This document shows positions 55,946 to 64,000 of a stretch of DNA of 64,000 nt, piece by piece. The position numbers and the translations under genes are program-made. Under the pieces are notes generated by a model, which was given only the letters and a program-made list of their open reading frames with translations, made no database searches and was not told the DNA's origin. Position 1 is the first letter of the stretch, and each line of letters begins with the position of its first letter. The DNA is from Spirochaetia bacterium (lineage in GTDB: Bacteria > Spirochaetota > Spirochaetia > Treponematales > Treponemataceae), in assembly GCA_900767955.1 (NCBI GenBank), contig CAAGBC010000022.1, positions 62,001 to 126,000 of the forward strand, in the 5' to 3' direction.

Positions 55946-57592
55946 TTACAAAACACGAACCAAATCGTAAACGCTATCACCTGCATTTTCTATGCGACGA
56001 ACGATATCAATATATCTAAGCTGACTTTTTACATCGCCACCTTCTTCCAAGCGTTTTTTTGCACTCTTCTTAAGGACTTTCTGAATTTCGTCAATTTCGT
56101 CTTCCATTTTTGTAGCAACAACTCTTTGGTCAGTAGAAAGACCTGTTTCAAGTTTCTTTATTACATAGCCATAGAATTCCATAACTTTTTGCATATATGG
56201 CAATAGTTTTTCGGAAGCCAATTTTGTATCTTGTTTTTTTGCCAAATATTTTTCGATATTACGGATAATACTAGTAGATTCGTCACTTAAGTTTTCAAGA
56301 TAATCAGTTACTTGCAACAATTGTGTAATTTTATTCTGAATAATACCAGTAGCACCATCAAGCTGTGAACATTGTACCAAGAAAGAAGTAATTTCTTCCA
56401 TCATTTGGTCAATATATTTTTCCTGTTGGAACACAGATTCTGAAAGTTCTGTTATTTTTTCATCATCTGAAGATTCCAAACACGCACAAATATTTGTAAA
56501 CATTGACATAACTCTATTGGCCATTTTTTCAATTTCTTTTTCAGCCTGAAGAACATACAATTCAATAGAACCGTGTCCGCTAGAAAATACAACAGGAATT
56601 TTATAACTTGTTGTTTCATCTTTATCAGATTGTTTAATAATTTTAGAAACTAAAGTTGCAATTTGATTTACAAAAGGAAGGAATATAGCTGTACAACACA
56701 AATTAAAAATTGTATGAAGCATTGCAATGTGTGTTGTAATATTATCATAAGGCTCTTTTGGAACAATCCAGTTAATCAATGCCAAGAAAGGTTTAAATAC
56801 TATCAATGCAAGAATTGTTCCAGCAACATTAAAACATACATGAACTAAAGCAGCTCGTTTTGCGTTTGTAGAAGAGCCAATTGCAGAAAGAATTGCATCA
56901 ATTGTTGAACCAATATTACTTCCCAAAACAACAGCTGCAGAAAATTCCCATGTTAAAGAACCGTTTGCTGCCATTGTCAAAACAATCGCTGTCATCGCAC
57001 TTGATGAGTGAATTAATGCAGTAAAACCTGCACCAACCAAAACAGCAATTAAAAGTCCACCAACTCCCCATTCAGAAACATCTTTTAGAAAAGCAACAGA
57101 TTCTTCACTTAATGTTAATGAATCACTTAATAAGCTTAATCCAAAAAATAGTAATCCAAATCCCATTAAGATTTCACCTAAATCATGAAATCTCCATTTT
57201 TTTAAGCATGTAACAAAAAATCCAATACCAAACAAAGGAATTGCAAAAGCAGAAATCTTAAAGGAAAATCCAAAAAGGGAAACAATCCAAGCAGTTACTG
57301 TTGTACCAATATTTGCACCAAAAATAATTCCAATTGCTTGTGTTAAAGAAATAATCTGAGCATTTACAAAACTAACTACCATAACAGTAGTAGCACCAGA
57401 AGACTGAATTATCGCTGTAACTAAAAGACCTGTAAGAACGGCTGTAAAACGATTTCCCGAAACGATTCCAAGCAAGCGCTGTAAACTGTTTGCAGCTCCT
57501 TTTTGAACCCCATCACTAAGCATGTTCATTCCATAAAGTAGAATAGCTAATGCTCCTACAAAATTAACAATTATGGAAATAACATTTAACAT
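55946..57592 (-). CDS. Na+/phosphate cotransporter family protein with PhoU-like domain
   Basis: 548 residues from ATG at 57592 after GGAGG; the 12-codon extension lacks a site. Two inverted NptA/PNaS repeats carry the substrate motifs TAIIQSSGATTVMVV (about 60-74) and ALIHSSSAMTAIVL (about 195-210), with GANIGTT and GSNIGST beside them. About eight to nine membrane segments run to residue 330. A cytoplasmic helical PhoU-like domain (about 345-548) follows. It probably imports or exports phosphate by sodium coupling; direction cannot be told. It is divergent from the riboflavin operon. Confidence 0.92.
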   Translation of the reverse strand: MLNVISIIVNFVGALAILLYGMNMLSDGVQKGAANSLQRLLGIVSGNRFTAVLTGLLVTAIIQSSGATTVMVVSFVNAQIISLTQAIGIIFGANIGTTVTAWIVSLFGFSFKISAFAIPLFGIGFFVTCLKKWRFHDLGEILMGFGLLFFGLSLLSDSLTLSEESVAFLKDVSEWGVGGLLIAVLVGAGFTALIHSSSAMTAIVLTMAANGSLTWEFSAAVVLGSNIGSTIDAILSAIGSSTNAKRAALVHVCFNVAGTILALIVFKPFLALINWIVPKEPYDNITTHIAMLHTIFNLCCTAIFLPFVNQIATLVSKIIKQSDKDETTSYKIPVVFSSGHGSIELYVLQAEKEIEKMANRVMSMFTNICACLESSDDEKITELSESVFQQEKYIDQMMEEITSFLVQCSQLDGATGIIQNKITQLLQVTDYLENLSDESTSIIRNIEKYLAKKQDTKLASEKLLPYMQKVMEFYGYVIKKLETGLSTDQRVVATKMEDEIDEIQKVLKKSAKKRLEEGGDVKSQLRYIDIVRRIENAGDSVYDLVRVL

Positions 57593-57752
57593 AAAGCCTC
57601 CAAGTTCTAGTTCATTTATAACTCTCAAAATATATTAAATGACAGAACTGTTGAATCCGTTATTCACTATATAATATCTATAAAGAAAAGTCATTCGGTA
57701 TAGTAAAAAAAAATATCAAATTTTTATGCGTGGCACACCTTTTTCAAAGGGA

Positions 57753-57781
57753 TTTACCATATAAACAAATTGTAGTAGTAT
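57753..57781 (+). promoter_or_regulatory. Promoter of the riboflavin operon
   Basis: TTTACC (57753) and TAGTAT (57776) are 17 bp apart, ending five bases before the riboswitch. The match is moderate. The remaining 57593-57750 stretch holds A/T-rich DNA that should include the promoter of the divergent transporter. Confidence 0.45.
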
Positions 57782-57785
57782 TACC

Positions 57786-57908
57786 TTATCTTCAGGGCGG
57801 GGCGAACATCCCCACCGGCTGTAAGTGCATTTTTGCATAAGCCAGCGAGCCGCAAGGTATGATATGGTGCAATTCCATAGCCGACAGTATAGTCTGGATG
57901 AAAGAAGG
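57786..57908 (+). ncRNA. FMN riboswitch (RFN element)
   Basis: All conserved blocks are present: TCTTCAGGGCGGGGCGAAC, ATCCCCACCGGC, the AGCCAGCGAGCCGC junction, GATATGGTGCAATTCCATAG, then CCGACAGTATAGTCTGGATG and AAAGAAGG. The closing 3' strand runs into the AAGAAGG ribosome site of ribD, four bases before its ATG. FMN binding would therefore hide the site, which implies control of translation. Confidence 0.97.
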
Positions 57909-57912
57909 TTTT

Positions 57913-59031
57913 ATGAATAACGAACAATACATGAAAAGAGCTATTCAGTTAGCTTTACAAGCAGAAGGAAAAACAAGTCCTAATCCGCTAGTTGGTGCTG
58001 TAATAGTAAAAGACAATAAAATAATCGGAGAAGGCTTTCACCGTCAATATGGCCAATTACACGCCGAACGAGAAGCTATCAAAGATTGCTATTCCAAAGG
58101 AAATAATCCACAAAACGCAACAATTTATGTCACTTTAGAACCATGCTGTCACTTTGGCAAACAACCTCCATGTACACACGCAATTGTAGAAGCAGGAATT
58201 TCAAAAGTTGTTATTGGTTCAGCAGACCCAAATCCCCTAGTCGCAGGCAAAGGAATCAAATTCCTTCAAGAAAACAATATTCAAGTTGAAGAAAATTTCC
58301 TAAAAGATGAATGTGATGCTATTAATAAAATATTTTTTCACTACATCACAACAAAAACTCCTTATGTTGCAATAAAATACGCAATGACAATGGACGGAAA
58401 AATTGCAACAAAAACAGGCAAATCAAAATGGATTACAAGTGAACAAGCAAGAAATCATGTTCATACATTAAGAAATAAATATTCAGCAATTCTTGTGGGA
58501 ATCAACACAGTTTTGCAAGATAATCCAATGCTGAACTGTCGCATTCCAAACGGAAAAAATCCAATCCGAATTATTTGCGATTCATCATTAAAAATTCCAC
58601 TAGATTCAAATATCGTTCAAACAGCAAAAGAAATTCCAACAATCGTTGCTACTTGCCAAAATCCTTCCGCTGAACAAGATGCTTCAAAAAAAATAAAGCA
58701 GCTTTCAGATTTTGGTGTTGAAACAATAGTTCTTCCTTGCAAAGACAAAGTTAATTTGAATTTGCTAATGAAAATACTTTCTGAAAAAAAAATCGATAGT
58801 ATTTTAATAGAAGGAGGTTCTGAAATTCACTACAGCGTGCTTGAATCAAAAATCGCAAACCACATTTATTGCTACATAGCACCTAAACTTTTTGGCGGAA
58901 GAAATGCAAAATCCCCAATTGGCGGGCAAGGCATTGATTCCCCAGAAAATTGCTTTGAATTAACAAACACAAGTATAAATCAAATCGGTTCAGATTTTTT
59001 AATAGAAGCTGACATCAAAAACACTATTTAG
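57913..59031 (+). CDS. ribD: Bifunctional riboflavin deaminase / pyrimidine reductase
   Basis: Second and third steps of riboflavin synthesis. 372 residues from ATG at 57913; an in-frame start inside the riboswitch is rejected. The deaminase domain (about 1-145) has HAEREA and PCCHFGKQPPCTHAI, the zinc-binding and catalytic residues. The reductase domain (about 150-372) includes MTMDGKIATKTGKSKWITSE, GINTVLQDNPML and LIEGGSEIHYSVLE for NADPH and substrate binding. First gene of the rib operon under FMN control. Confidence 0.97.
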   Translation: MNNEQYMKRAIQLALQAEGKTSPNPLVGAVIVKDNKIIGEGFHRQYGQLHAEREAIKDCYSKGNNPQNATIYVTLEPCCHFGKQPPCTHAIVEAGISKVVIGSADPNPLVAGKGIKFLQENNIQVEENFLKDECDAINKIFFHYITTKTPYVAIKYAMTMDGKIATKTGKSKWITSEQARNHVHTLRNKYSAILVGINTVLQDNPMLNCRIPNGKNPIRIICDSSLKIPLDSNIVQTAKEIPTIVATCQNPSAEQDASKKIKQLSDFGVETIVLPCKDKVNLNLLMKILSEKKIDSILIEGGSEIHYSVLESKIANHIYCYIAPKLFGGRNAKSPIGGQGIDSPENCFELTNTSINQIGSDFLIEADIKNTI

Positions 59032-59046
59032 CAAAACGGAACTTAT

Positions 59047-59700
59047 ATGTTTACAGGTATAATAGAAGAAATTGGCACAATAAAAAGCATAAACTCAAAT
59101 GGAATCTCTTCCCAACTTTGTATAAGCGCAAACACAATTCTTGAAGACACAAAAATTGGTGACAGTATTGCAGTCAACGGAGTTTGTTTAACAGTTACTT
59201 CCATAAAATCAAATTTATTTACAGCAGATGTTATGGCAGAAACTTTACGCCGTTCAAACCTTGGAAGCCTTATTCCTCAATCAAAAGTTAATTTAGAAAG
59301 AGCAATGCCTGCAAATGGAAGATTCGGAGGACACATTGTTTCTGGCCACATCGACGGAACAGGAACAATCGTAGAAACAAAACCAGAAGGAAACGCTGTT
59401 TGGATAAAAATTAATTGTTCTGACAATTTATTAAAATACATAATTCACAAAGGTTCTATCACAATCGATGGAATTAGTCTTACAGTGGCAAAAGTTACAG
59501 ATTCAGATTTTTCTGTTTCAATAATTCCACACACAGCGGCAAATACAACACTTTTGCAAAAAAAATCTGGTGATGTTGTTAATTTAGAAAACGATGTCGT
59601 CGGAAAATATATAGAAAAACTTTTATCATTTCAAAAAATAGATGAACAAAAACCACAAAGCAAAATTACTGAAGAATTTTTACGCCAAAACGGTTTTTAA
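59047..59700 (+). CDS. ribE: Riboflavin synthase, alpha subunit
   Basis: Dismutates two lumazine molecules to riboflavin. 217 residues with the internal duplication of the family: MFTGIIEEIGTI opens the first lumazine-binding barrel and GHIVSGHIDGTGTI the second. SIAVNGVCLTV and SITIDGISLTV mark the paired binding loops. It starts 15 bp after ribD. Confidence 0.97.
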   Translation: MFTGIIEEIGTIKSINSNGISSQLCISANTILEDTKIGDSIAVNGVCLTVTSIKSNLFTADVMAETLRRSNLGSLIPQSKVNLERAMPANGRFGGHIVSGHIDGTGTIVETKPEGNAVWIKINCSDNLLKYIIHKGSITIDGISLTVAKVTDSDFSVSIIPHTAANTTLLQKKSGDVVNLENDVVGKYIEKLLSFQKIDEQKPQSKITEEFLRQNGF

Positions 59701-59729
59701 TATACATAACAATAAAATAAGAGGTTTTT

Positions 59730-60953
59730 ATGACAAACAGAAAATACAATACAGTTGAAGAAGCATTAGAAGAATTGCGCCAAGGAAAAATCATTCTTGT
59801 AACAGATGACCCTGACCGCGAAAATGAAGGTGACATGATTTGTGCTGCGGAATTTGCTACACAAGAAAATTTAAATTTCATGGCAGTTCACGGAAAAGGT
59901 TTAATCTGTACACCAATGAGTGCAGAAATTGCAAACCGTTTAGGGCTTCCTCCTATGGTTACTGAAAACACAGACAACCATGAAACAGCGTTTACAGTTT
60001 CTATTGACCACATAAACACAACCACAGGAATTTCCGCAGCAGAGCGTTCTGTTACTGCAATGGCTTGTGTAGATGAAAATTCTGTTCCAAGTGATTTTAG
60101 AAGACCTGGACATATGTTCCCTCTGATTGCAAAAAAAGGCGGTGTATTAGTTCGCAACGGACACACAGAAGCAACAGTAGATTTATGTCGTCTTGCAGGC
60201 CTAAAACAATGTGGAATCTGTTGTGAAATTATGGATGACGACGGAACGATGATGCGCACTCCTAAAATTTGGGAATTAGCAGATAAATTCAATTTCAAAT
60301 TTATTACAATCAGCGATTTACAAGATTATTGTAGAATCCACGAAAAACATGTTGTTCAAGAAGCAAAAGCAAAACTTCCTACTGACTTTGGAAAATTTGA
60401 CATTTATGGATATGTAAATGACATCACTGGGGAACATCATGTTGCTCTTGTAAAAGGTGACATCAGCGACGGTGAAAATGTTCTTTGTCGCGTTCATTCT
60501 GAATGTTTAACAGGCGATGTATTTGGTTCAGCAAGATGTGACTGTGGCCCTCAACTTCACGCTGCAATGAAAATGATAGAAAAAGAAGGTCGTGGCGTAA
60601 TTCTTTATATGCGCCAAGAAGGTCGCGGAATTGGCTTAATCAACAAATTAAAAAGTTATATGCTTCAAGAAGAAGGTTACGACACAGTTGAAGCAAATAT
60701 CAAATTGGGATTTCAGCCTGACTTAAGAGAATATTGGGTTGGCGCTCAAATTTTACGAGATTTAGGAATCAAATCATTAAAATTACTTACAAACAATCCA
60801 AGCAAAGTTTACGGACTTGATGGTTTTGGCCTAAAAGTAAATGAACGACTTCCAATCGAAATTGAACCACAAAAATATGACAGATTTTATCTAAAAACAA
60901 AGCAGGAAAAAATGGGTCATATTTTTACAAAAAAAATTACAGATGAAAATTAA
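59730..60953 (+). CDS. ribBA: 3,4-DHBP synthase / GTP cyclohydrolase II
   Basis: Fusion that makes both starting materials, 407 residues, full length. The RibB domain (about 1-205) has [11 protein letters not shown] and [14 protein letters not shown]. The RibA domain (about 206-407) has [20 protein letters not shown], with its zinc cysteines, and [21 protein letters not shown]-type RBS (AGAGG) precedes the ATG, 29 bp after ribE. Confidence 0.97.
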   Translation: MTNRKYNTVEEALEELRQGKIILVTDDPDRENEGDMICAAEFATQENLNFMAVHGKGLICTPMSAEIANRLGLPPMVTENTDNHETAFTVSIDHINTTTGISAAERSVTAMACVDENSVPSDFRRPGHMFPLIAKKGGVLVRNGHTEATVDLCRLAGLKQCGICCEIMDDDGTMMRTPKIWELADKFNFKFITISDLQDYCRIHEKHVVQEAKAKLPTDFGKFDIYGYVNDITGEHHVALVKGDISDGENVLCRVHSECLTGDVFGSARCDCGPQLHAAMKMIEKEGRGVILYMRQEGRGIGLINKLKSYMLQEEGYDTVEANIKLGFQPDLREYWVGAQILRDLGIKSLKLLTNNPSKVYGLDGFGLKVNERLPIEIEPQKYDRFYLKTKQEKMGHIFTKKITDEN

Positions 60954-60982
60954 TTTTATAAATAAAACCATAGAGGTGTAAA

Positions 60983-61447
60983 ATGAATTTATTAGAAGGA
61001 AAATTAGTTGCTCCACAAGGAATGAAAGTTGGAATTATCGCTTCACGCTTTAATGAAATTATCACAAACAAATTACTTGGTGGTGCTGTAGACGGTCTTG
61101 TTCGTCACGGAGTTGAAGAAAACAACATTACAGCTGCATGGGTTCCTGGTGCTTTTGAAATTCCTGTTATTGCAGAAAAAATGGCTGCTTCAAAAAAATA
61201 TGACGCAATCATTTGTGTTGGTGCTGTAATCAGAGGTTCAACAACACATTATGATTACGTCTGTAACGAAGTATCAAAAGGAATCTCACAAGTTAGCATG
61301 AAAACTGGAGTTCCTGTTTTGTTTGGTGTAATTACAACAGAAAATATTGAACAAGCAATAGAAAGAGCTGGTTCAAAAGCTGGAAACAAAGGTTACGATT
61401 GTGCATTATCTGCAATTGAAATGGTAAACCTTATCAAACAGCTTTAA
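60983..61447 (+). CDS. ribH: 6,7-dimethyl-8-ribityllumazine synthase
   Basis: Penultimate step of riboflavin synthesis. 154 residues, usual size. [34 protein letters not shown] and [20 protein letters not shown] carry the substrate and catalytic His region. Last gene of the rib operon; only ten bases separate it from the convergent gene, with no visible terminator between. Confidence 0.97.
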   Translation: MNLLEGKLVAPQGMKVGIIASRFNEIITNKLLGGAVDGLVRHGVEENNITAAWVPGAFEIPVIAEKMAASKKYDAIICVGAVIRGSTTHYDYVCNEVSKGISQVSMKTGVPVLFGVITTENIEQAIERAGSKAGNKGYDCALSAIEMVNLIKQL

Positions 61448-61457
61448 TCTTCAAGAA

Positions 61458-62705
61458 TTATTGTTGCAAATACATTCTTAAAATATCTGCAAACATTTTT
61501 CGTGTTTTTGCATCAGTAAATGCGGCTTCTGAAAGTCCCACAAAAGGAACTTCGGAAGCTGCAACCCAATATCTAACATCATCAGCTTGTCTGTCAGGAA
61601 TTGCACAATTTTTCTGAACTGGTGCAAGTCCAGTTTTAATACTTAATCTTTCTTGATATTCCACAGTTGCCAATTTTTTTATTGAATTCATAGCAATTTT
61701 ATTTTTTGAATAAGGAATTGCCATAATAATTGGTGCAGAAAAAGTTCTTTCTACATTAGCAAAAACTGATGGATAATAAATAGAAGTAAATTCTTCTATT
61801 GTTGATTGTTTTACAGTTCTATGTTCAGAAAGTGTAAGTACGCTAATTCCACACAACTTCTGTTCCATATAAGATTTTACATCTCTGGAAGTCATTTTAT
61901 ATACATTACTTGGAATAAGTTTTTCCTTATACCATTTTCTTAAAACTTCCACAGTTTCATAAAATTCCCCATCAACTGCAACCATCTGAGAAAGCAATTT
62001 ATTAAATTCACTGTGGCTTGTATTACCAGACTTAATAAAATCATTTATTTTATTTGCTGCTCTTTTTAGAGTATCTATTCCAGAAATACTTTCTGTCATT
62101 GCTCCCAAAAAGTTAATAAATTCATAATTATCAGCACCCGCAAATACAATTGGTGCAAGATAATCTTTTTTTAATTCAGTAGCTAATTTTTCCACATCGC
62201 TTAAAACAGCAATCTGCTTTGTTTTACTTTTAGCAATTGCATTACGATTAATATCAATTTCACAATTATCTATCAACAAAGGAACTTTATGAATTTTTGA
62301 TTTATTTGCAGAAACAGTTTTAATTACAGAAGAAGACATTCCATCTAGTATTTTTTTATCAAAACTAATTTTCTTTTTTACTGAACGAATTTCTGCAAAA
62401 TCTGCATTTTTTCCGTTGTACATAAATATAATATCTGGACGCTTTTGTTTTTTTAGCGCTTCTTCCAAACTTAAATTGCTATCAAGAACAACAATGTTAA
62501 ATGCATTTTGTTTTTTATTTTTTCTTGTATGAGTTGTTTGCAAAACAGAAGAGATTCTTTCTACGTTTCTTTCAGAAATTCCATAAAACGCAGCGGTTGG
62601 CTTTTTGTTTGCAATTGCCAAAATAGAAATTCCTAAAATAAGCAATAAAATAAATAAGCCACTTGAAATTAAAACAATATTTTTTAATGTTAATTTTACT
62701 TTCAT
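61458..62705 (-). CDS. Membrane-anchored solute-binding-like protein
   Basis: 415 residues from ATG at 62705 after GGAGG. One N-terminal membrane anchor (IVLISSGLFILLLILGISIL) is followed by a periplasmic domain organised like extracellular sugar-binding proteins: PDIIFMYNGKNADFAEI, KVPLLIDNCEIDINRNA, APIVFAGADNYEFINFLGAM, then APIIMAIPYSKNKIAMNSIK and a C-terminal helical lobe. There is no lipobox. No permease or ATPase gene is adjacent, so transport is unproved and it may be a sensor or orphan. It begins 26 bp after mnmE and is probably in its transcript. Confidence 0.7.
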   Translation of the reverse strand: MKVKLTLKNIVLISSGLFILLLILGISILAIANKKPTAAFYGISERNVERISSVLQTTHTRKNKKQNAFNIVVLDSNLSLEEALKKQKRPDIIFMYNGKNADFAEIRSVKKKISFDKKILDGMSSSVIKTVSANKSKIHKVPLLIDNCEIDINRNAIAKSKTKQIAVLSDVEKLATELKKDYLAPIVFAGADNYEFINFLGAMTESISGIDTLKRAANKINDFIKSGNTSHSEFNKLLSQMVAVDGEFYETVEVLRKWYKEKLIPSNVYKMTSRDVKSYMEQKLCGISVLTLSEHRTVKQSTIEEFTSIYYPSVFANVERTFSAPIIMAIPYSKNKIAMNSIKKLATVEYQERLSIKTGLAPVQKNCAIPDRQADDVRYWVAASEVPFVGLSEAAFTDAKTRKMFADILRMYLQQ

Positions 62706-62731
62706 TTTTATCCTCCAACTGTTTGTCGTAT

Positions 62732-64000
62732 TTATTTTCCAACACAAAAGTTACTGAAAATGCTTCCCAAAACATCATCCGCTGTAACTTCACCAGTAAC
62801 TTCACCCAAACAACTTAAAGCGTCTTCCAAATCTTGAACAACTGCATCTAGTGTATAATTGTCTTCAGCTGCAACTAAAGAATGTTTTACACATTCCAAC
62901 GCTTCTTCAACAGCAGCCTTTTGACGAGCCGAACCTAATCCAGCTTGAGGTCTTTCCGTAGAAATTCCTTGTGTTAATACATTTTTTACAGCTGCATATA
63001 ATTCAGAAAAGCCTTTGCCTTTTTTTGCACTAAGTCGAACTTGTCCTGTTAAATTTTTTACTTCTTGCAATTGTGTATCTGACAAAGAAGCTGTTTCATT
63101 TAAATCAAATTTATTCCACACAAGAACAATTGGTTCATTACATTCTCGCAAAAATTCCATATCGTCATCAACAATTCCACTGGAACTATCAACTAAATAC
63201 AAAACTACATCAGCATCTTTTGTTAATGAACGAGTTAATTCTACGCCTTGTGCTTCAATTACATCTTCAGTTTCACGCAAACCCGCAGTATCAAACAAAC
63301 GAACTGGCAAGCCATCAAAGTCAACCCAACTTTCTATCCAGTCACGAGTTGTTCCTTCAATATCAGAAACGATTGCTCGTTCCTCTTTTAAAATACCATT
63401 GAACAAACTAGACTTTCCAGCATTTGTTCTTCCACAAAGAACAACTCTTGCACCATCTTGATAAAGTTTTTCACCTTTCCATGAAAGAGCAAGCTGTTCC
63501 AAACGGGAAATTGCTTTTTCCAAATCTGTTTTATCAAATGAATCCGCAATTGTTTCTTCATCTTCTGGATATTCAATTTCAACTTCAATGGTAGCTAATG
63601 TATCAATAATTAATTTTTTAATACTGTTAATTTCTTCAAACAAATTACCAGCCAAGCGACCAGCAGCACGACTTCTTGATTCGCCAGTGTGACTATCAAT
63701 AATTTCTTTTACTGCTTCCGCTTTTGTTAAATCAGCTTTTCCGTTAATGTAAGCTCTAAAAGTAAATTCCCCGCGTTCCGCTTGTCTAAAACCACTATTC
63801 AACAACAAAGAATGAATTGCTGTTACAACAGAAGGCCCACCGTGACAAGATATTTCTATCATATCTTCACCAGTAAAACTTTTTGGACAACGGTAAACGC
63901 TTACCATTACTTCATCAATTTTTTGATTTTCAGAAGTAATCCATCCGTAAACAAGAGAATTTCCTTGGGCTTGCAATAAAGCTTTTGGTCTTGAAAAAAC
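62732..64000 (-). CDS. mnmE: tRNA modification GTPase MnmE (5' end beyond the window)
   Basis: With MnmG it modifies U34 of certain tRNAs. About 422 residues lie in the window; the frame stays open to position 64000 (FSRPKALLQAQGNSLVYGWI), so the first 30-45 codons are outside. The formyl-THF-binding N-domain includes ISCHGGPSVV and GEFTFRAYINGKADLTKAEA. The G domain has GRTNAGKSSLFN, IEGTTRD, DTAGLRETEDVIE and NKFD. The C-terminus ends NFCVGK with the conserved Cys. Probably co-transcribed with the downstream solute-binding-like gene. Confidence 0.96.
   Translation of the reverse strand, partial: VFSRPKALLQAQGNSLVYGWITSENQKIDEVMVSVYRCPKSFTGEDMIEISCHGGPSVVTAIHSLLLNSGFRQAERGEFTFRAYINGKADLTKAEAVKEIIDSHTGESRSRAAGRLAGNLFEEINSIKKLIIDTLATIEVEIEYPEDEETIADSFDKTDLEKAISRLEQLALSWKGEKLYQDGARVVLCGRTNAGKSSLFNGILKEERAIVSDIEGTTRDWIESWVDFDGLPVRLFDTAGLRETEDVIEAQGVELTRSLTKDADVVLYLVDSSSGIVDDDMEFLRECNEPIVLVWNKFDLNETASLSDTQLQEVKNLTGQVRLSAKKGKGFSELYAAVKNVLTQGISTERPQAGLGSARQKAAVEEALECVKHSLVAAEDNYTLDAVVQDLEDALSCLGEVTGEVTADDVLGSIFSNFCVGK

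Noticed and set aside
57859..57912. N-terminal extension of ribD (18 codons from an upstream ATG)
   Set aside because: It would be translated from the conserved 3' half of the FMN riboswitch; the ATG at 57913 has the ribosome site.

Overview
The window is A+T-rich spirochaete DNA, almost certainly from a host-associated Treponema. The evidence is a typical treponemal FlaB core flagellin behind a sigma-28-type promoter, spirochaete-type lipoproteins, a 'group X' phosphofructokinase, and the dnaX-ybaB-recR cluster. Housekeeping genes alternate with very large surface lipoprotein genes and one short stretch of decaying accessory genes.

Layout: (1) 0.2-5.4 kb, leftward: a modular secreted alpha-amylase lipoprotein and a phosphofructokinase. 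(2) 5.6-12.3 kb, rightward: lemA with two TPM-domain genes; dnaX-ybaB-recR and a zinc-ribbon membrane protein; then flaB. (3) 12.4-16.9 kb, leftward operon: phosphohexomutase, undecaprenyl-diphosphatase, a secreted protein and the bifunctional NAD(P)HX repair enzyme. A divergent YkgJ-like gene follows. (4) 17.5-52.2 kb: three giant paralogous lipoprotein genes, A (17742-27287, minus), B (30205-39957, minus) and C (41228-52144, plus), cover about 30 kb. Each has a lipobox, a shared N-terminal cap, a long stalk of Ig-like repeats and a conserved C-terminal block of roughly 1,100 residues. Between them lie an acyl-ACP thioesterase, an acyltransferase, a HigB2/HigA2-like toxin-antitoxin pair and a PfkB kinase. 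(5) 52.2-55.9 kb: a CAU-anticodon tRNA and a gene graveyard. It holds a duplicated 3' scrap of a DUF4143 ATPase gene, an AbiEii-type toxin gene gutted by an internal deletion beside its antitoxin-like regulator, an intact DUF4143 ATPase, and a C-terminal scrap of an HlyD-family exporter subunit. (6) 55.9-64 kb: a Na/Pi cotransporter-like protein, an FMN riboswitch with ribD-ribE-ribBA-ribH, a solute-binding-like protein, and mnmE running off the right edge.

The most unusual content is the giant lipoprotein trio, whose stalks vary in length while the C-terminal block keeps constant spacing. Gene C has about ten helically phased A-tracts just upstream. Also notable are a two-armed palindromic repeat of about 68 bp present in at least four intergenic copies, one of them inside the flaB terminator loop; a perfect 27-bp palindrome in front of the AbiEi-like gene; tandem inverted repeats over the ATPase promoter; and a probable leaderless start for the phosphohexomutase gene. 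All functional calls come from reading motifs by eye. No database search was run.
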